Positions 1 to 10,681 of a DNA stretch of 64,000 nucleotides are shown in pieces (position 1 is the first letter of the stretch; each line of letters starts with the position of its first letter). The stretch is from positions 1,488,001 to 1,552,000 of the forward strand of contig NC_052406.1 of assembly GCF_009389715.1 (NCBI RefSeq), in the 5' to 3' direction. This DNA is from Phoenix dactylifera. Taxonomy: Eukaryota; Streptophyta; Magnoliopsida; Arecales; Arecaceae. Position numbers and translations under genes: made by a program. Below the pieces are notes generated by a model. The model ran no database searches, was not told the origin of the DNA, and saw nothing but the letters and a program-made list of their open reading frames with translations.

Positions 1-429
1 AATATAAAACTAGATTAGAGTGAAATACATAATAATTTGCTTAATAGTAAATTTCCAAACTGAATCCTTCTCTCAGGCATCTAAATTGACTCCATATATC
101 ATGTTCCACTGTTTGATATTCCTATCAAAGCCTCGAAGATTCCTATCATTCCAAACATCAGATGTTTGGCAAGAGTATTTTTGACCTTGAGGTCATGGAT
201 TCATTCTCCAGTTACCTTAAAATAGAGCTAAGTAGAAAGCACTGATGGTTATCTCATGAAAAATCAATATGGAAACAAGTGACAAAAGAGCAGCAGCTAT
301 GTATATCGTTCAATAAAAAATAGCATTTACACAGATGCATGTTACAATGATCCCAAAACAACAAAAATAAATTTCCAAAAATCACTATATCCTGAAAAAC
401 CTATGTAAAAATCTTCTACAAACACACTT

Positions 430-612
430 CATCAGGGTACGCCGTACCGATCCGAACCGAGCGATACGGGGCATACCGTACCGTACCCGGTTTGATACGG
501 ATATCTAGTACGGGTAGCGTACCGACATTCGGTATGTCAAAAATTTTCATACCATACTATACCGACACTGTGTTAGTATTGTACCAGTACGGGGTCCGGT
601 ATTGAGACGACG
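430..612. repeat. GTACCG-rich dispersed repeat
   Basis: A GC-rich island in AT-rich DNA, dense in GTACCG, CGGTAC and GATACGG words on both strands, so it can fold on itself. It looks like a short non-autonomous dispersed repeat downstream of the last visible QNG1 exon, probably in an intron. No target duplication was found and the family is not identified. Confidence 0.5.
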
Positions 613-1161
613 AACCTTGCACTTCATCATATAAAAACAATATTTGATTTGTAAAAAATGCTACAAAAACATTTAACAAAACCACATCTGTAATTCTTGG
701 TCAATGATGTCATGAATATTTCAGAAATTTGACATCATCATATTATTATACAATTCAATTCATTATCCTTGTACAAGCATATGGATTGCCAGTTGAAAGT
801 AAAGAATTTCTAATATTAATGAAATTTCTTGGATGTAAAGAGCCTAAAAGATATATGTTAAGTGGCACCATATACACACAATAAGAGACCTATCTAAAAA
901 GTTTTTTCTTCCATTAATGCTTTTGGAGCAGTTGAGTCTGCATGTTTGCTTCATTATTTCACAAAAAAGAATATTGCAAAGTGTCTTATAAGTTTAAAAT
1001 TTGCAATATTTTCAAAATTTTCTACATGTTATCTGATATATACAGGCTTGCAAATATGGTTAATTTGTTACTTGGAGTTCATTGAACTGACCAATCAACT
1101 TCTCAGAAGTCATCTGCAGGACTTAACGAAATGACAACCACAAACAACAAGAAAAGCTTAC

Positions 1162-4100
1162 CTGGAAAGTAACGTGCAACAAGTGCTACTAGAGTGACAG
1201 CAGAATTTCCACAAGACTTTACAAGGTTAGCTGCCTCACCCTTAAAGCTTCTCTCCAGTTCCAGTCCAACCTGAAAGGAATTAAAGCTGAAATAAAAATG
1301 CACTAGAAACTTCCTTAAATAATTAACTTATTTTTGCAAGCAACAGTGTCTTTGCATTTAGAAAAGATAAATATGATTAACACACCCTAATCCAAGGATC
1401 TAAGAAATAAAATGAAGCTAAAAGAAACATAAATAGATAGACGATTAAGAGGCAAACATCAGCGAACAGAAGAACAATGATAATGGTTCAAAGAAAAAAT
1501 GCAAAATAGTTTTTATTTTTTGAATTGTCAAGAAAGGACAAAGACAATAGTACCTCATGCAACAACCGTACTCGTTCCTCCTCTAGCGGAAGTGGGCGTG
1601 GCCACTTCAACAATTCACGCAGTTCAGGGCCTAACATTTTTGACAATTTAATTCCCATTTCTAGAGCCACATACAAATTCTCATGCAATAATTGCTAGCA
1701 AAAACCATTACAAGTGCACATAACTTCTTAAAAATAACCAAAATAAGCCCAAGGCTAAAATTCACATTAAATGATTGGCAGGAAGTCAAGGTTCAAGGAT
1801 AAAATAGATACCAGTATAACTCTGCAGACGATCTGCATCAAGGGCAGATTTGTCATTCTGCAAAGCTGCCTTCAAGCCCAAAGCCAAATGATCATAGCTC
1901 AAATCCTTATCTGGTTAGCATAAGTAATTGGAGCATCAAATCAGTAACAGTTGATTGGGGAAAAAAAAAGGAAGAAGAAGAGGAAGAAAGAAAAAACAAA
2001 AGAAACGTTGATATTTTGAATACTAAATGGAAAAAAAACAGTGCATTTGCAAAGAGAGGGTTCAATATACATAATTCAGTTAGACATGCATCTTGATATG
2101 TTTTGCACTGCTGAATATCTTTGTGGTCAAAGAAATTACATCATAGCATGAGGCAAATGATCACATGACTTTTTGCCTTTTAAGCTTTTTTTTTTAACTT
2201 TCAAGATTTGAAGTTTTGGTATTGTCATGGTTCTTGGCATGCTGCAGGTGCACTTTCCCTGCTCAAACTACCACCCACCTTGCTGAGAATCTACTCCTAG
2301 TTAACAGTCCTCGAGACAAATTACATATGACCTTGAAAGTTTATGGAGAAGTCTTGAGGCAAAATTATTCCGATAGAGAGGTTGTAGTCAGTCTGTGAAG
2401 CTTGGAAATTGGTTACAAGGTGGGGAAACAAACCATGGATAGACTGAGTTTTGGGGGGAAAAGGTAAAGGATACAGCTGGAGGAGTATAAAAGTTTATCA
2501 TAATAATATGTTCCATACTACATACAATAACATCATTACCCACGACTTCATTTACCATCAGTATCACAGGTTCTGAAATTAACCATCCATCATATAAAGA
2601 GTGCACTCACCAAAATAAAAGAAATCACTCCCCCTCATCCCAAAACATATCTGAGGGGTTACCCAGTTTCCAATTCTGAAGTACCGGTGTAGTCATTATC
2701 CCAACAGCTTATATAGGACAGAGATCATTTTCCATGATACATTAACCTCTACGCTGCAATCAAATATTCAAAGCAGAGAAGAAAGTATATTAAAAGGAAA
2801 AGAGGCGTAAGTAAAGGGACATATCAATGCCAAGCTCACATCATAATCTGAAGTCGTCAAATATAAAATTAAAAGTCCAAACCATATGAATGTCAAGAAA
2901 AGGCTCCATGGAGTATACCACCAGCTGAATTCAAACATGGGAGCTCTCACATGTGGAATGGAGTGCCAACTGGTTTGAGTGAGCTTAATAGCATGTTTCT
3001 GAATGGACCATAAATATCCGTAGGAATTTGTTAAAGAGTAAACCATAATGATCATGTTTGTGATGGTTCTTCTCAAAATGACATGCCGAAGCATGGTGAC
3101 ATTATTCAAGGTGAATGGATAGCCAGAATTTGAGGGTGATGTGAGGGTGACAGCATCAGTAAGATAAACTTCAGTAAGCACATTAGGTGTAGAAAAGGAG
3201 AAAAAGAGGTGTCTGATATAACAGTTTTAGACATGAAGGATTAGAAGAAGGTGGAAGATGAAGGGGCTAAGGAGCCAAAGAAGGGGAGCATGCTCAATAG
3301 GTGTTGCTTCAAGAAGGAAAAAAGTTATAACCTAGAATAGAAGAAACCACAGGACTGGATAACCCAGGAAGAAGCATAAAAGAAAAGTTCTATTTAAAGC
3401 TAGGGCTTGAGTAAAAATGCTATAACATCAAGTAAAGGGACAGCAACAAGAAGCAGCCTTGTGCTCAATATTGCATTCAAGAAGAATGCATTGAGCAAGC
3501 CAAAGATAATAACTCATGATGATAAGGTAATGGGATAATTTGCTGATCTTTGTACAGATATAAGTTACTGCCCACTTTTGGATCTATGGACATATTGCCA
3601 TGCTTCTTCGAATTTGCTCTTCCAAAGTTGCAGATACGGTCCCACCAAGACACTTCAAGCATTTCTGCAAGCATAATGCCCTTGCCATTTCTCATAGTAG
3701 TATATTCTTCGTATGATGGCAAGAGTAGGCCAAAGAAGCAAAGGAATGAGCGCCTGAATATTTCTCAAGGGCAATTTAAGGTTTGTCTAAAATGAAAATC
3801 AATCAGCAAAGGTGCAAGCATTGTTGAGTTATTAAAGTGGGAAGAAACAACATGAACAAACTAAGGTGCTTAGTTAAAACGTATCAGCAACTTTACACTA
3901 GGCAAAGCTTGTCAAATTCTGATTGATTTTACTAGGTTACTCCACGTGACACAAGCGTATAGAGCTACAAGCATGTTCGTCAATGAAAGAGGTGGAGAGG
4001 AATTGCAAAACTAGCTGGGGAAAAAGATAAAAAAGATATCTTGGTTTATGGAGAATATATGTTAATTACAAAATGGATATGACATCTAATTAAATATCGG

Positions 4101-5435
4101 CTACATAACCAAAAGGAAGGACGCTGCCTCTGTGGATCTTATGAAAACCTTAAAATTTCCAAAAATTGCTCAAACAGCATGATGCAGCTTCCTCACAACA
4201 GACAGTATTAATAGTCAACTTAAAATCTTAATAAGGTTAGCATAAGATGAGCTACATGAGCATAATGAAAATGAGATATTTTCAATATCAGAGATAATAA
4301 ACACAGTTCTAACACCAAGTGCTAAAACTTTAACTGTGATGCGCCAAACATAACATGCTCCAAATAACAAGGGCAGTTGAATCTTAAGGATTGGTGTTAA
4401 TTGGAAGAAAGAAAATATACCTGGCCAAAAACAGAAGTTCAATGCGTCCAAAACAATAGGTACTGAACTGTAAGTGGCCCATTGTCAAAGTAATGAATAC
4501 CCTCAAAATTCCATTCAACTTTTGGAATTGAACCTTGAATATTGTCCACGACTTTCTCGAGTTCTGACAAAAAAGGAAAATCGAAATGAATTACATAATA
4601 ATTAGATGAGCCATAATACTGATTGTACTTCAAAGTGCCAATAACCTATAATCATCCCAGAAAAAGCATCATAATAAAGAATGGGTGACTAAGAAAAAAG
4701 TGAAAAGAGTTAAATGGTATGCTGTCGCATATGTCAAAAAAAATTGGGAGCACATAAGTCAAACTGGTCAAGAGTTGATCACAAGGAAAGTAGCATCAAG
4801 ACTAGGTATCAATTCCATCACTGAACAAAGGAAAATCAAGGGACCAGAAGGTAAATAAATGCTAGGACAGCAGATTAAGATAGCAGTTGAAGGTTAAGGA
4901 AATGAATGGTCAGCTTTTAAATTCCTCTGGAATTCCATAAAACAGAACGAATCTATAAATTCATAACAAAGATTTCTTCAAAGATTAAACATTCAGAAAA
5001 TCCTAAAAAATCCAAAACAGAGCAGAATCAAAAAATAAAAATATTAGAAAATAAAAAGAATACCTTAAGATTGGTCTACTTGCAAGCAAAAACCTCGTAA
5101 TCTTCCATCGATATTAGCCGGCTCTCCCTTCCACAAAGTATTCTCACTCCAAACCCCTCAAAGAAAAAAATTTAAAAAAGAAAATAAACAAACCAAACAG
5201 AACAAAACCACATAACGATTCGCTTATATACAAATAATCCAAAATATGAGATTAAGCGCATTCATTCCCTCGGAGATCATCAAGAACAGCAGAAACAAAG
5301 AACAAGAACCACATCTCTAAACCTAACCCAGTTCGCATATGAGACAAGGAGGCAAGCGGCACCTGAGGGATCCAACCTTCACGTGAGAAGCCGCGGGTCA
5401 CGACCCATGCTGTGGGTGCGTCTCACGTCCTCCAT
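1162..5435 (-). CDS. QNG1: Queuosine 5'-phosphate N-glycosylase (DUF2419), partial, with apparent frameshifts
   Basis: Members of this family release queuine base from queuosine nucleotide so it can be reused for tRNA modification. Exons on the minus strand are 5363-5435, 4421-4563, 1812-1910, 1554-1630 and 1162-1270, all with GT-AG borders. Recognised stretches are YFDNGPLTVQYLL and LDALNFCFW (exon 2), YDHLALGLKAAL (exon 3), WPRPLPLEEERVRLLHE (exon 4) and NLVKSCGNSAVTLVALVARY (exon 5). Exons 3-5 join in frame. In exon 2, YLL and LDALNF lie in different frames, consistent with one missing base near 4452-4458 (143 nt instead of 144). Exon 1 starts with MEDVRRTH, then shows family-like residues (AWVVTRG, SHVK, LDPSE) scattered over three frames, with an in-frame TGA. 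The remaining 3' exons were not found and should lie left of the window. Sequencing error or a pseudogene could explain the breaks. Family assignment is firm; exon 1 is tentative. Confidence 0.8.
1911..4420 (-). other. QNG1 intron 2 (long, no recognisable insert)
   Basis: This 2.5-kb intron lies between the exon ending in the LDALNFCFW motif and the exon beginning KDLSYDHLALG. Several open frames of 60-137 codons occur here, but none shows a motif, codon bias or splice structure that I can support. It is AT-rich with short purine runs near 1960-2040. Confidence 0.6.
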
Positions 5436-5610
5436 TGCCTCCCTCTCTCGCTCTCTCGTGGATAAAAATCCCACTTTTTTTGTCCCCCTTTCGCTCTAAA
5501 ACTTTTCTCCCTTCTCCCTCGCTCTCTCGCCCTCGCTCGCTATCTCTTCCACGAGGCGAAAGATGAGGATTTTATTCGTCTCGGAGTTTCCCGCTTGGAA
5601 CACGAGGCAG
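5436..5610 (-). promoter_or_regulatory. QNG1 5' leader and truncated proximal promoter
   Basis: Between the QNG1 ATG (5435) and the MULE (target duplication at 5611) only about 175 bp of original upstream sequence remain. It holds a CT-rich stretch typical of plant leaders (5440-5460 and 5505-5550 on the plus strand). A clear TATA box was not identified. The sequence beyond the element, from 10682, is presumably the displaced distal promoter. Confidence 0.4.
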
Positions 5611-5619
5611 CCCTCGGAC
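5611..5619. repeat. MULE target-site duplication, left copy (CCCTCGGAC)
   Basis: CCCTCGGAC directly precedes the element end and recurs at 10673-10681 directly after the other end. Nine base pairs is the usual target duplication length for Mutator-like elements. One extra G (5620) lies between it and the GGTAGTTC terminus, so the exact border may be off by one base. Confidence 0.85.
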
Positions 5620-5620
5620 G

Positions 5621-6395
5621 GGTAGTTCTAAATACACCCCCCGATTGCTCAGGACACCCCCCAAAAATTAAAAAAAATTAAATACTCTCTACACCCCCCC
5701 ATTTGCTAAGGACACCCCTAAAAAAATAAAAAATCCTAAATTACCCTTCACCCTCCCCACCCCTCACCTAAATTGCTCTCTACACCCCCAACCCCCCCCC
5801 AACCCCGCTCTTCCCCTCCAAAACTCCACTCCAGCCGGCTTCTCCCTTCCGCCCAAAAAACTTCGCCTCAAGCACCTCAAGCACCTCGCCGGCGGCCAAA
5901 CCCCCTCCGTCTCCCCCTTCTCCCTTGCCCAAAACCCCCCGTTCCCCTTCTCCCTCTCGTCGCCGGCATTCTCCCCTTCTCCCTCTCGTCGCCGGCATTC
6001 TCCCGGAACCACCTCCCCGGCCATCTCCCGAGCAACGAGCACCTCGCCGGCGCCTCCACGACCACGTCGAGGTAGCTCCCCGCCCCCCGCCTCCAGTGCT
6101 CCGTTCGGCACTGGATCGCCGAACAGAAGGGTTCTGTTCGGCTGAACAGAAGCCCTCTGTTGCGGCAACACTCAACCGAACAGAAGCCTTCTGTTCGGTT
6201 GCACGGTGCCGAACAGAAGCCTTCTGTTCGGCTGCACAGTGCCGAACAGAATGGTTCTGTCCGGCTCTGAGCAGCCGAACAGAAGCCTTCTGTTCGGCTC
6301 TGTGCAGAACAGAAGCCTTCTGTTCGGCACTGTGCAGCCGAACAGAAGGGTTCTGGTGCGTGCCGTGCTGAATTTTGTGCCGAACATTTATGTAT
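5621..6395 (+). repeat. Left long terminal inverted repeat of the MULE, with palindrome cluster
   Basis: The outer 50 bp match the right end in reverse. From about 6098 to 6365 there is a cluster of near-palindromes built on GAACAGAAGCCTTCTGTTC, alternating with GGCTGCACAGTGCC-like spacers. The middle part (5770-6090) is C-rich and gives long but meaningless open frames on both strands. The right copy is shorter, so the arms differ by indels. Confidence 0.8.
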
Positions 6396-6449
6396 GCAAT
6401 TGAATTATTTTCTTTGATATAGCCTAACATTGAATTTCTATTTTCAGAC

Positions 6450-6971
6450 ATGGATCCCCGTCCCGCCAGAGTTAGACCTACGGCGTCAGCTAGGAGACGT
6501 CGTGCTAGGATTGCTTCTCCCGAGCCTGCTCATATGCCATCGGACTCTCCTGAGTCAGAGCATGATGATATGCCCGCTAGGGGCGAAGACGATGAGTCCG
6601 TTGGACCATGTCCAGGAGGTCCAGAGGATGAGTCCGTCCTGATCAGTTTCAGGACGCATATAGCAGCTTCCATCTGGAGGCAACAGGTATTGTTTATTTG
6701 TTATAGCATTATATTTTGTTTATTGATGTTTTATAAAGTAGTAGTAATTATACATTTATATTACAGGAACGAGCTCCACTAAAGTGCATGAACCATACTG
6801 CCAAGGTTGGTGAATGGAAGTGGTGGTCTTCAAACCAACCAAATACCAGGTTCAGAGCACTATTGAGGCAGTCGGGCCTCGTAGAGTTAGTACAGTGCTC
6901 TTATCGATTCATCGATAAGATTTCGGGCTTCGTAGAGAGATGGCAGCCCGACGACTTCCATATACCATTAG
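6450..6971 (+). pseudogene. Plant mobile domain (PMD, MAIN/MAIL-like) N-terminal fragment inside the MULE
   Basis: Two exons are inferred: 6450-6686 (MDPRPARVRP..., acidic and Ser/Pro-rich, ending IWRQQ) and 6767-6971 (beginning ERAPLKCMNH), separated by an 80-bp GT-AG intron. The second exon contains SGLVELVQCSYRFIDK and SGFVERWQPDDFHIPLGE, which resemble the start of the plant mobile domain, where a hydrophobic CSYR segment precedes an ERW-Q-HLPFGE motif. Only about the first third of the domain is present, and the frame closes at 6996. PMD proteins include MAIN/MAIL1 and PP7-long-form phosphatases, and PMDs also occur in transposons. This is a captured or transposon-borne truncated copy, not an intact gene. 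Confidence 0.65.
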
Positions 6972-9900
6972 GTGAGATGCTCTCTTTGAACTGTTGAATC
7001 TGTGCTTCATATGAATTTTCCCATCCGGTAGCACAAGGAAGATGATATTTTCGCCAGTTGGTCGCTACTGGCGGAACGGGATGTCCCGGCAAAAGAACAC
7101 CTTCAAATTAGAAATAAGAAATATTAATAGCTACAAAATTATAAATAAGCAAAATTAAATAAGCAAAATTAAATATTCGCAAGTGTTGTGAACGTAGTAC
7201 CTCAAAAATGATTTCCATTTACGAATCCGATAGCGATATTTTGCGGGATAGAAGAGGTACTGGCACAGAACGGAGAGGTAGGAAGGTCAGACATTGTTGC
7301 AACGAGAGATGGTATAGGACAACATTATAGCAGGATGCTATAAGATGACCCATGTCCGGCATAGTCATCCATCTATCATATGGTGGACAATCATCATAAT
7401 ATGATAATGCATGAGTGATCTCAGCAATCGTCCCTTCCACACCATATAATGTGCGATAGTGGTCCGAATGACATTGCAACTCTTGCAATAAATCCTTCCT
7501 AACACGCACCCAGTCATCTTCTCAAAATCCCAGTAAGTCAGCTATTGCCCTAAATCCGCAATTCCCATCAGCTTTTACATCCTTGATATGCTGGATGTAT
7601 GGTCTCAAGGCAGAAGGAATAGCATCAATATAGATAATGGCGTATGTGACTGGGCTCTAGTACGAAAAATCTGCAAATAATATCAAATGATAGAAAATAT
7701 GTAACAATGGCAGAACATGTCCGTATCGGCACATCGGCACGGCACATCCCGTATCGGCACATCTCGGCACGGCACATCCCGTATCGGCACATCTCGGCAC
7801 GGCACGTCCCGACATGTCCCGTATCGGCACATCTCGGCACGGCACGTCCCGACATGTCCCGTATCGGCACATGACATACCGGCACGGCACGGACCGTCCC
7901 GTAGACGTTGTGATACCTATTGTAAGGAAATAAATATTTGGTACTTACCTTTTGCTTGGGCCGTCTCTTTTGAATCTGAGTAGATGGATTGCGGATGGTA
8001 CTTTCTCAACACCAGGTGAATAACTATCCTGTCCAGATAGAACCAACTCAAACGCAGACGGGTCACGTCGAGTAGACGTATCAACCTTCAGTGAAGCGCG
8101 CCCACGTGAACCGGTCTTCCGTTTTGCAGGCTCTAAAAGAGGTGTACTATCTGGACTTGCAATCTCTCGTAACTTCTTGATCATCTGCAATTGAGAAGCC
8201 CCATCTAACTTCTTGAATCGTAGCGCAATCAAATCTAACTCTGCATCACAACTCAACTGAATTGGCTGCACGGGGGGGGTAGGCAGAATATCAAGTTTCC
8301 TCCAATAGGATCTATGCAGTCGAGAGGAATGGGCCGACCTTCCACCTGTACCGCGCAATCTGGTGAGCACATGGTATACCATGTGTGCGTCGAATAGCGC
8401 ACCCACAATTTGATCATCAAACCCAACTGAATTGGCTCGTTTCGATTGGCGAGGACATGATTTAACGCACTTATAGATATGAAACCTCGCAACTCTTTGA
8501 ATTCAGCTGGCTTGAAGTTGTGCTGCACTACAATAAACTCTTCTCCAATGAGGCTTTAACGGAGCTGTGCTGCAACTCAATCAATCCATGTATTCTAGTC
8601 CAAGATGACTCGAAACTTCCTTGGCTTGATCCAAGCTGCTTTTTGAGCTTTGCATGTGCACTCTCGACCCTAGTAAACAAATGAAGTTAGATATAAGAAT
8701 TGAGGCAAATTAAATTTAAATGAGTCTTTATTTGTGATACTATTTGTCGTCACATTTCCGTAGTGCCTGCATGTATCAGTCCACGCCGCAACAAATCTTT
8801 CCTTGTATTTGCTCAGCCAAGTATCTGACACATACTGTAGTGCATCTGGATAGGTACCGAACTCTCTCTGCAGTGCACTCCAGCGATCATTATACTCGTC
8901 TTCCGTGGAGGACAGCACTAGTACATTCCAACTCATAATAAATTTATCCATTTCTCCTTCAATTCGAAAATTTTTTTGCACTTGGCCAAAACATTCCTAC
9001 TAATATGCCATCTACATAATAAATGTCTAGCAGTAGGAAATACTCTATGAATTGCATTCATCAAAGCCAAGTCTCTATCTGTAACAATCAACTCAGGCAA
9101 AACATCATCAGCTATGACACTGCGCAATCTCTCTAATGCCAAGTATAGCTTTCTTCCCCTCAGAATTTAAGTATACAAAAGCAACTGAAAATGTCATGTC
9201 AGTAGATGTCACCCCCACAATCTCTAAGAGCGGAAGACGATACCTATTCGTCTTGTACGTGCAATCCATTATCAACACGGGGAAATGCACGGAACAAATC
9301 AATGCTGCCAGGGTGTGCCAAAATAAGTCATGCACAACATCCGTATTAGTACAATTCCTATGCCACTCAATATATTTAGCCTTGATAATTTACCTAATAG
9401 ATGTTGCATTTCAGACCTCCGGCTTCTCTGCAACCTTAAACCGTTGAGTACATTGTAGATAGTCTTGATAGTCGTAACATTGAGGGCATCTCTTTCCTTC
9501 AATGTGGATAATATGTCCTTTGGACGAACCAAACTCTTCGACATATCCACTAACAATTCCGTCTCTTGCTGCTCAGATAATCTCCCTGCATATGAGTGCC
9601 CTCCAGATTCTCTGCAGCGGGATGATTGTGCACTCCACATACGACCAGTAATATCCAATCATCCGCAGTTCCAATTTCTTTCCTCTTAATGCAAAAGGGC
9701 ATCCACACTTCTTTGTCCCACAGGCAGTCTTTATTCGCTTTTCTTTTGTGGTTCGGTACGTCCACACCTCTCACAACCTAACGTAATTCTGGGTTTCTTA
9801 GAAATGGTACTGCATCGGATGATTTGATTACAACAAAAACCATTTCGCCTCCAGCTTCACGACACCAATTACACAAGTCCTCTTACTCTTGAAGATCTAT
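6972..9900 (-). pseudogene. Decayed MULE transposase: FAR1-type zinc domain, DDE transposase, SWIM region, OTU protease-like tail
   Basis: Reading minus strand from about 9900: a FAR1/WRKY-GCM1-like region (about 9890-9580, ending CGVHNHPAAENLEG), then SLVRPKDILSTLKERD, then the transposase core with LIMDCTYKTNRYRLPLLEIV (first Asp) and LIVTDRDLALMNAIHRVFP (second Asp) followed by ARHLLCRWHISRNV. Next is DNRWSALQREF-like helical sequence and a decayed SWIM-type segment (8530-8250, LRGFISISALNHVLANRN). A basic linker follows (KVDTSTRRDPS, 8100-7945), then an intron with a tandem array, then an OTU-like domain starting DGNCGFRAIADLLGF (about 7560) and running through SPPYDRWM-type and FLPLRSVPVPLLSRK sequence. 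A last piece, LLPGHPVPPVATNWRKYHLP, lies at about 7100-7015. An in-frame TGA follows LLGF, and several frameshifts are present, one near a G run at 8273-8279. Such FAR1-MULE-OTU arrangements are known in plant MULEs. Confidence 0.85.
7723..7910. repeat. Short tandem array in the transposase intron
   Basis: Units beginning GTATCGGCAC start at 7723, 7751, 7781, 7821 and 7861, giving lengths of 28, 30, 40 and 40 bp. The 40-bp units contain an extra GACATGTCCC block. The array lies between the basic linker exon and the OTU exon of the transposase, so it is probably intronic. It makes spurious open frames on both strands. Confidence 0.85.
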
Positions 9901-10099
9901 ACATTAACAATTTATGTAAGTACAACAGTTGTAAAAATAGCTCGCTAAACTAATACAAAATTGCACAATATATTATAATACCTCGTAAGTTGTAAATTCG
10001 CTTGTGTAATCCAGTACAAATTCTGATCCAATTATACTCGATTCGGTTGTAGCATAGCCCTACATATAAAATAATTTATCACCAAGAATTAATGAATCA

Positions 10100-10672
10100 G
10101 AGGATCTGTTCGGCACAAAATTCAGCACGGCACGCGATTTGGCACGAGAGGCTTCTATTCGGCTGCAGAGTGCCGAACAGAAGCCTTCTGTTCGGCTGCA
10201 GTGTGCCGGACAGAAGCCTTATGTTCGGCACTGTGCAGAGCCTTCTGTTCGGTAGAGCGTTGCGAACAGAAGACTTCTGTTCGGCACTGTGCAGCGAACA
10301 GAAGCCTTTTGTTCGGCGATCCAGTGCCGAACGGAGAACCGTGAAAAAAAAATTTCGAAACAACACGTACTTTGCGGCCGATTCTTCGTCCCAAATCACA
10401 GTTGCTTGTCCATGCTTCGAATGGGGCTTAAATCTCCTTCAAAGATCGCCTAAACGATGTAAATGGATCGAGGGGTTTAAGGGGGGTTTGAGGGGTGGTT
10501 TTTTTTTTCCTTTTCAAAACGAAACGGAGGAGGAGACGGAGGAGGAGGAAGGGGGTGTACTGAGAAAATTTCAAGGGCAATATGGTAATTACACTAAAGG
10601 TTAGTTTGGGTATTTTTTTTTTTTGGTTTTTGGGGGTGTCCTGAGCAATCGGGGGGTGTATTTAGAACTACC
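10100..10672 (-). repeat. Right long terminal inverted repeat of the MULE, with palindrome cluster
   Basis: This arm mirrors the left one: it begins inside with TGTTCGGCACAAAATTCAGC, matching the inner left end in reverse, carries repeated GAACAGAAGCCTTCTGTTC palindromes at 10150-10330, and ends with the GAACTACC terminus at 10672. It is about 200 bp shorter than the left arm. Confidence 0.8.
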
Positions 10673-10681
10673 CCCTCGGAC

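Larger units (their letters stand above)
5621..10672. mobile_element. Complete Mutator-like DNA transposon (TIR-MULE), about 5.05 kb
   Basis: Both ends carry the same terminal sequence in inverted orientation, starting GGTAGTTCTAAATACACC and continuing through a GATTGCTCAGGACACCCC block, with a CCCTCGGAC duplication outside. Inverted homology resumes inward: the left block with CCGTTCGGCACTGGATCGCC (about 6100) and the block ending near 6395 are matched in reverse at about 10310-10340 and 10105-10130. Inside lie a minus-strand FAR1/MULE/OTU transposase gene and a plus-strand plant-mobile-domain fragment that converge near 6970. The transposase has stops and frameshifts, so this copy is probably non-autonomous now. 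The insertion sits just upstream of QNG1. Confidence 0.9.

Noticed and set aside
2768..3181. 137-codon minus-strand frame in QNG1 intron 2
   Set aside because: Contains hydrophobic sequence but no family resemblance, and the flanking QNG1 exons splice across it in frame.
5764..6451. Several overlapping open frames of 100-223 codons on both strands
   Set aside because: They lie in the C-rich, palindrome-filled MULE arm; the peptides are low-complexity Arg/Pro or repeated LLFG/NRSLLF words produced by the repeats.
7625..7983. Cys-rich open frames (repeated CRAEMCRYG-like peptide)
   Set aside because: They are translations of the GTATCGGCAC tandem array; the array lies in an intron.
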